64,000 bases of DNA. It comes from DATAOG01 sp963757395 (lineage in GTDB: Bacteria > Pseudomonadota > Alphaproteobacteria > Geminicoccales > Geminicoccaceae). The notes below the pieces were generated by a model, which worked only from the letters and a program-made list of their open reading frames with translations, was not told the origin of the DNA and ran no database searches. The DNA lies in contig CAVWRK010000013.1 of NCBI GenBank assembly GCA_963757395.1, positions 496,001 to 560,000 of the forward strand. Direction: 5' to 3'. This document shows positions 61,377 to 64,000 of this stretch, piece after piece. Every line of letters starts with the position of its first letter. The first letter of the stretch is position 1. The translations under genes were made by a program, and so were the position numbers.

Positions 61377-63248
61377 CTAATCCTGGGTGGCCGCTTTCGC
61401 CCCCTCGACATCCGACCCGCGTCGCTCCAGGGCGGCCATCTTGACCGGATCGACCCACCAGGCGAACAGGTCGATGCCATATTCGGGGTCGACTTTCGGC
61501 CGGGAGAACTTGTTCCAATAAGCGACGCGATCATAGGTGATGTGCCAGTGGGGAATCACATAGTGGCCCCACAGCAGCACCCGATCCAGGGCGTGGGTCG
61601 CGGTGACCAGGTCCTCGCGCGAGGGCGCGGAGATGATCTTGTCGATCAGATCGTCGACCACGTCACTTTTGATGCCGATGAGATTGCGGCTGCCGCGGGT
61701 GTCGGCGGCCTGACTGCCCCAATAGTCGCGTTGCTCGTTGCCGGGGGACGGGCTCTCGCCCCAGCTACCGACCACCATGTCAAAGTCGAAATCGTCGAGG
61801 CGATTTTGGTATTGCGCCGTGTCCACCGTGCGCAGGCTGGCTTGGATGCCGAGCCGCTTGAGGTTCTGGATGAAGGGCCCGACGATCCGCTCGAAGGCGG
61901 GTTGGACCAGAAGGATCTCGAAGGCGAGGGGCTGACCGGTATCCTTGTTCACCAGGCGACCGTTCTGCACCTCCCAGCCGGCGGCCCGCAGCATCTCGAG
62001 CGCGGTGCGCAGATTGTGGCGCAGATCCGTGTCCGTGGTCGAGGGTGCCTGGTACTCTTTCGTGAAGACTTCCTCGGGCAGCTGGTCGCGGTAGGGCTCG
62101 AGCAGCTTCAGCTCGGCTTCGCTGGGCAGGCCGGACGACGCCAGCTCGCTATTCGAAAAGTAGCTCTCGGTCCGCTGGTATTGGCCATAGAACAGATTTT
62201 GATTGGCCCACTCGAAATCGAACGCATAGGCGAGCGCCGCGCGCACCTTTGGATCCTGGAAGATGGCGTGCCGGGTATTGAAGACGAACCCCTGCATGCC
62301 GGTGCCGCGTTGGTTAGGAATCTCCTCGCGAACGATCAACTTCTTGTCGAAGGGCGGCCCGGTGTAGCCGGTGGCCCAGTCCTTGGAATTGTTCTCGATC
62401 TCAATGTCGAAGTTGCCGGCCTTGAACGCCTCCAGCGCGACGTTCGCGTCGCGATAGTATTCGTAGCGAAGCTCGTCGAAGTTGTTGCGGCCGCGGTTGA
62501 CCGGCAGCGCCGCTCCCCAATAGTCGGGATCGCGCTCATAGACGATCGTGCGCCCCGGGTCGACCCGCTTGATCCGGTAGGGGCCGCTGCCGAGGGGCGG
62601 GGTCAACGTCGTCTTGTCGAACTCGACCTTCTCATAGTAGTGCTTGGGCAGGATCGGCATCTGACCGGCGATCAGGGGCAGCTCCCGGTTCATCCTGCCG
62701 TCGAAGACCATCTTGACCTGACGCTCGCCGACCTTTTCGGCCTTGACGATGTTGGCGTAGTAGGCCCGGTAGAACGGGTGGCCCTTGGTCTTGAGAGTGT
62801 CGACGGTCCAGATCACGTCCTCGACCGTGATCGGCGTGCCGTCCTGCCAGCGTGCCTCGGGCCGGAGCGTGAAGATCACCCAGGAGCGGTCGGCCGGGAC
62901 CTCGATGCTCTCGGCGATCAGGCCGTATTCTGAGAACGGCTCGTCCAGGCTGCCGACGGTCAGCGTGTCAAACAGCAAGCCGAGGCCCGCGGCGTTGTTG
63001 CCCTTGAGGATGAACTGGTTGAGGTTGTCGAAGCTGCCAATCGCCTCGAGGGTCAGCGTGCCGCCCTTGGGCGCGTCCGGGTTCGCGTAGTCGAAATGGG
63101 TGAAGTCCGGGCCATATTTGAGGTCGCCGTACATCGAGGCGCCATGCGTCGGTAGCGCCGCCTCGTCGGCCTGGAGGGGAAGCATGGGCAGGATCACGGC
63201 GACGATCGCCGCGAACCAGGGCGACGCAGATCGCGGACGAGGGATCAT
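61377..63248 (-). CDS. yejA: ABC transporter substrate-binding protein (YejA-like, peptide uptake)
   Basis: 623 residues from ATG 63248, with AGGAGG three bases away. Signal peptide WFAAIVAVILPMLPLQADEA, then HGASMYGDLKYGPDFTHFDY and ANPDAPKGGTL, the YejA opening. Further family-5 binding-protein features are TPITVEDVIWTVDTLKTKGH, YRIKRVDPGRTIVYERDPDY, GMQGFVFNTRHAIFQDPKVR and PHWHITYDRVAYWNKFSRPK. Cluster C dipeptide/oligopeptide type. It heads the yejABEF operon. Confidence 0.93.
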   Translation of the reverse strand: MIPRPRSASPWFAAIVAVILPMLPLQADEAALPTHGASMYGDLKYGPDFTHFDYANPDAPKGGTLTLEAIGSFDNLNQFILKGNNAAGLGLLFDTLTVGSLDEPFSEYGLIAESIEVPADRSWVIFTLRPEARWQDGTPITVEDVIWTVDTLKTKGHPFYRAYYANIVKAEKVGERQVKMVFDGRMNRELPLIAGQMPILPKHYYEKVEFDKTTLTPPLGSGPYRIKRVDPGRTIVYERDPDYWGAALPVNRGRNNFDELRYEYYRDANVALEAFKAGNFDIEIENNSKDWATGYTGPPFDKKLIVREEIPNQRGTGMQGFVFNTRHAIFQDPKVRAALAYAFDFEWANQNLFYGQYQRTESYFSNSELASSGLPSEAELKLLEPYRDQLPEEVFTKEYQAPSTTDTDLRHNLRTALEMLRAAGWEVQNGRLVNKDTGQPLAFEILLVQPAFERIVGPFIQNLKRLGIQASLRTVDTAQYQNRLDDFDFDMVVGSWGESPSPGNEQRDYWGSQAADTRGSRNLIGIKSDVVDDLIDKIISAPSREDLVTATHALDRVLLWGHYVIPHWHITYDRVAYWNKFSRPKVDPEYGIDLFAWWVDPVKMAALERRGSDVEGAKAATQD

Positions 63249-63340
63249 GGGCCTCCTTCTCGACAGCCGGGTGTCAAACCTCTGGTCGCTATATAGAACC
63301 GGTTGGTCACCGATCCTAGATCGATGACGGAGGATCGACC

Positions 63341-64000
63341 TTACGCCAGCAGCTCCAGCGCCGCCGTATGCAGCCGGGAATTGCCGGCCGCGACGATCCG
63401 GCCGTCGGACGCCGGGCCGAGCGGCTGCCCCTGCCAGTCGGTCATGATCCCGCCGGCGCCCTCGACCACCGGCACCAGGGCCATGAAGTCGTGCGGGTCC
63501 AGGTCGGCCTCGACGATCAGGTCGACAAAGCCCATGGCGAGCAGGCCGTAGGCGTAGCAATCGCCGCCGAACAGCGGATAGCGGACCGCGTCCTGCACGC
63601 GCTCGAAGGCCGCGCGCTCGGCACCGGGCGCGAACATCAGGGGCGTGGTCGCATACAGCACCGCCTCGCCGAGGCTCGGGCAGGCCCGGACCCGGATCGG
63701 CCGGCCGTTCCAGCTGGCGCCGCCACCGGCGACGCCCTGCCAGCGCTCGCCGAGGATGCACTGGTCGATCACCCCGAGCAGGGGCCGGCCGCCCCGACTG
63801 AGACCCACCAGGGTGCCAAAAAGCGGCCGCCCGGTGATGAAGGACTTGGTGCCGTCGATCGGATCGAGGTGCCAGACCAGCAGGGCGTCCCCGCCCTCGG
63901 CGCCAAACTCCTCACCCTCGATGCCGTGGTCCGGATAGCGAGCCCGGATCAGGTCGCGCATCGCGCGCTCGGCCTCGCGATCGGCGATCGTGACCGGACT
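63341..64000 (-). CDS. hisN: Inositol monophosphatase-family histidinol-phosphatase (partial)
   Basis: About 220 residues reach the right edge; the N-terminus is outside. TIADREAERAMRDLIRARYP, GIEGEEFG (metal Glu), WHLDPIDGTKSFITGRPLFG (DPIDGT metal/phosphate site), LDPHDFMALVPVVEGAGGIM (second metal Asp) and a C-terminal AAGNSRLHTAALELL. The sequence with WHLDPIDGTKSFITG and LDPHDF is characteristic of HisN, which dephosphorylates histidinol-phosphate, rather than SuhB. CysQ-like relatives cannot be fully excluded. Divergent neighbour to yejA, 92 bp apart. Confidence 0.85.
   Translation of the reverse strand, partial: SPVTIADREAERAMRDLIRARYPDHGIEGEEFGAEGGDALLVWHLDPIDGTKSFITGRPLFGTLVGLSRGGRPLLGVIDQCILGERWQGVAGGGASWNGRPIRVRACPSLGEAVLYATTPLMFAPGAERAAFERVQDAVRYPLFGGDCYAYGLLAMGFVDLIVEADLDPHDFMALVPVVEGAGGIMTDWQGQPLGPASDGRIVAAGNSRLHTAALELLA

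Overview
The window looks like chromosome from a high-GC (roughly two-thirds or more G+C in the core genes) alphaproteobacterium, most likely in or near the Rhodospirillales. The support is an NDUFA12-type complex I accessory protein, a DUF1244 protein, FabI, a B12-dependent ribonucleotide reductase (NrdJ), Yej-type peptide ABC and TRAP transporters, and TTAACCAT/TTAA-N7-TTAA motifs resembling CtrA sites. Species cannot be named from the sequence alone.

Layout. 0-16.6 kb: end of an acyl-CoA dehydrogenase; an RTX-repeat protein; an EAL/GGDEF c-di-GMP protein; a lipoprotein; a subtilisin-like surface protease; panE and a histidine phosphatase; a decayed Emr efflux locus with its MarR regulator; a RES-Xre toxin-antitoxin pair; a GMC oxidoreductase with its Tat-exported small subunit; a VOC protein; and a secreted HDRGGKSS-repeat protein. 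16.9-20.4 kb: a divergent enolase overlapping a kinase gene, a lower-GC retropepsin module and an orphan HicB-like gene. 20.5-23.1 kb: the most unusual locus. A tRNA-Leu(CAA) gene is cut in its anticodon loop, and its two perfectly complementary halves lie 2.5 kb apart, flanking an intact tRNA-Leu(UAA), two exported-protein genes and a dead integrase. 23.1-32.8 kb: a TPP enzyme, a DMT exporter, and a TRAP/PhyH/LacI/enolase-superfamily catabolic cluster. 32.9-36.2 kb: a phage-shock (psp) operon with a clear sigma-54 promoter, a tiny membrane protein and divergent pspF. 36.3-45.2 kb: DnaJ, YihY, fabI, a frameshifted aroC, DUF1326, a broken PHB depolymerase-like gene, a small unknown operon ending in a DsbA-like protein, and NDUFA12. 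45.8-49.6 kb: nrdJ with a strong terminator. 49.6-57.5 kb: an island of mostly broken accessory genes (DUF5677-like, polymorphic toxin/immunity, three DUF2283 copies, BrnT with its antitoxin, DUF3800, SIR2) surrounding intact ybdK and DUF1244 genes and a 12-fold helically phased CGCAT array. 57.5-64 kb: the yejABEF operon and hisN.

The working core concerns peptide and organic-acid uptake, envelope stress, fatty-acid and aromatic precursor synthesis, dNTP supply and glutathione-like chemistry. The accessory parts are rich in toxin-antitoxin remnants. Single-base indels and one amber codon recur, even in aroC, so either gene decay or sequencing error must be resolved before those genes are interpreted.
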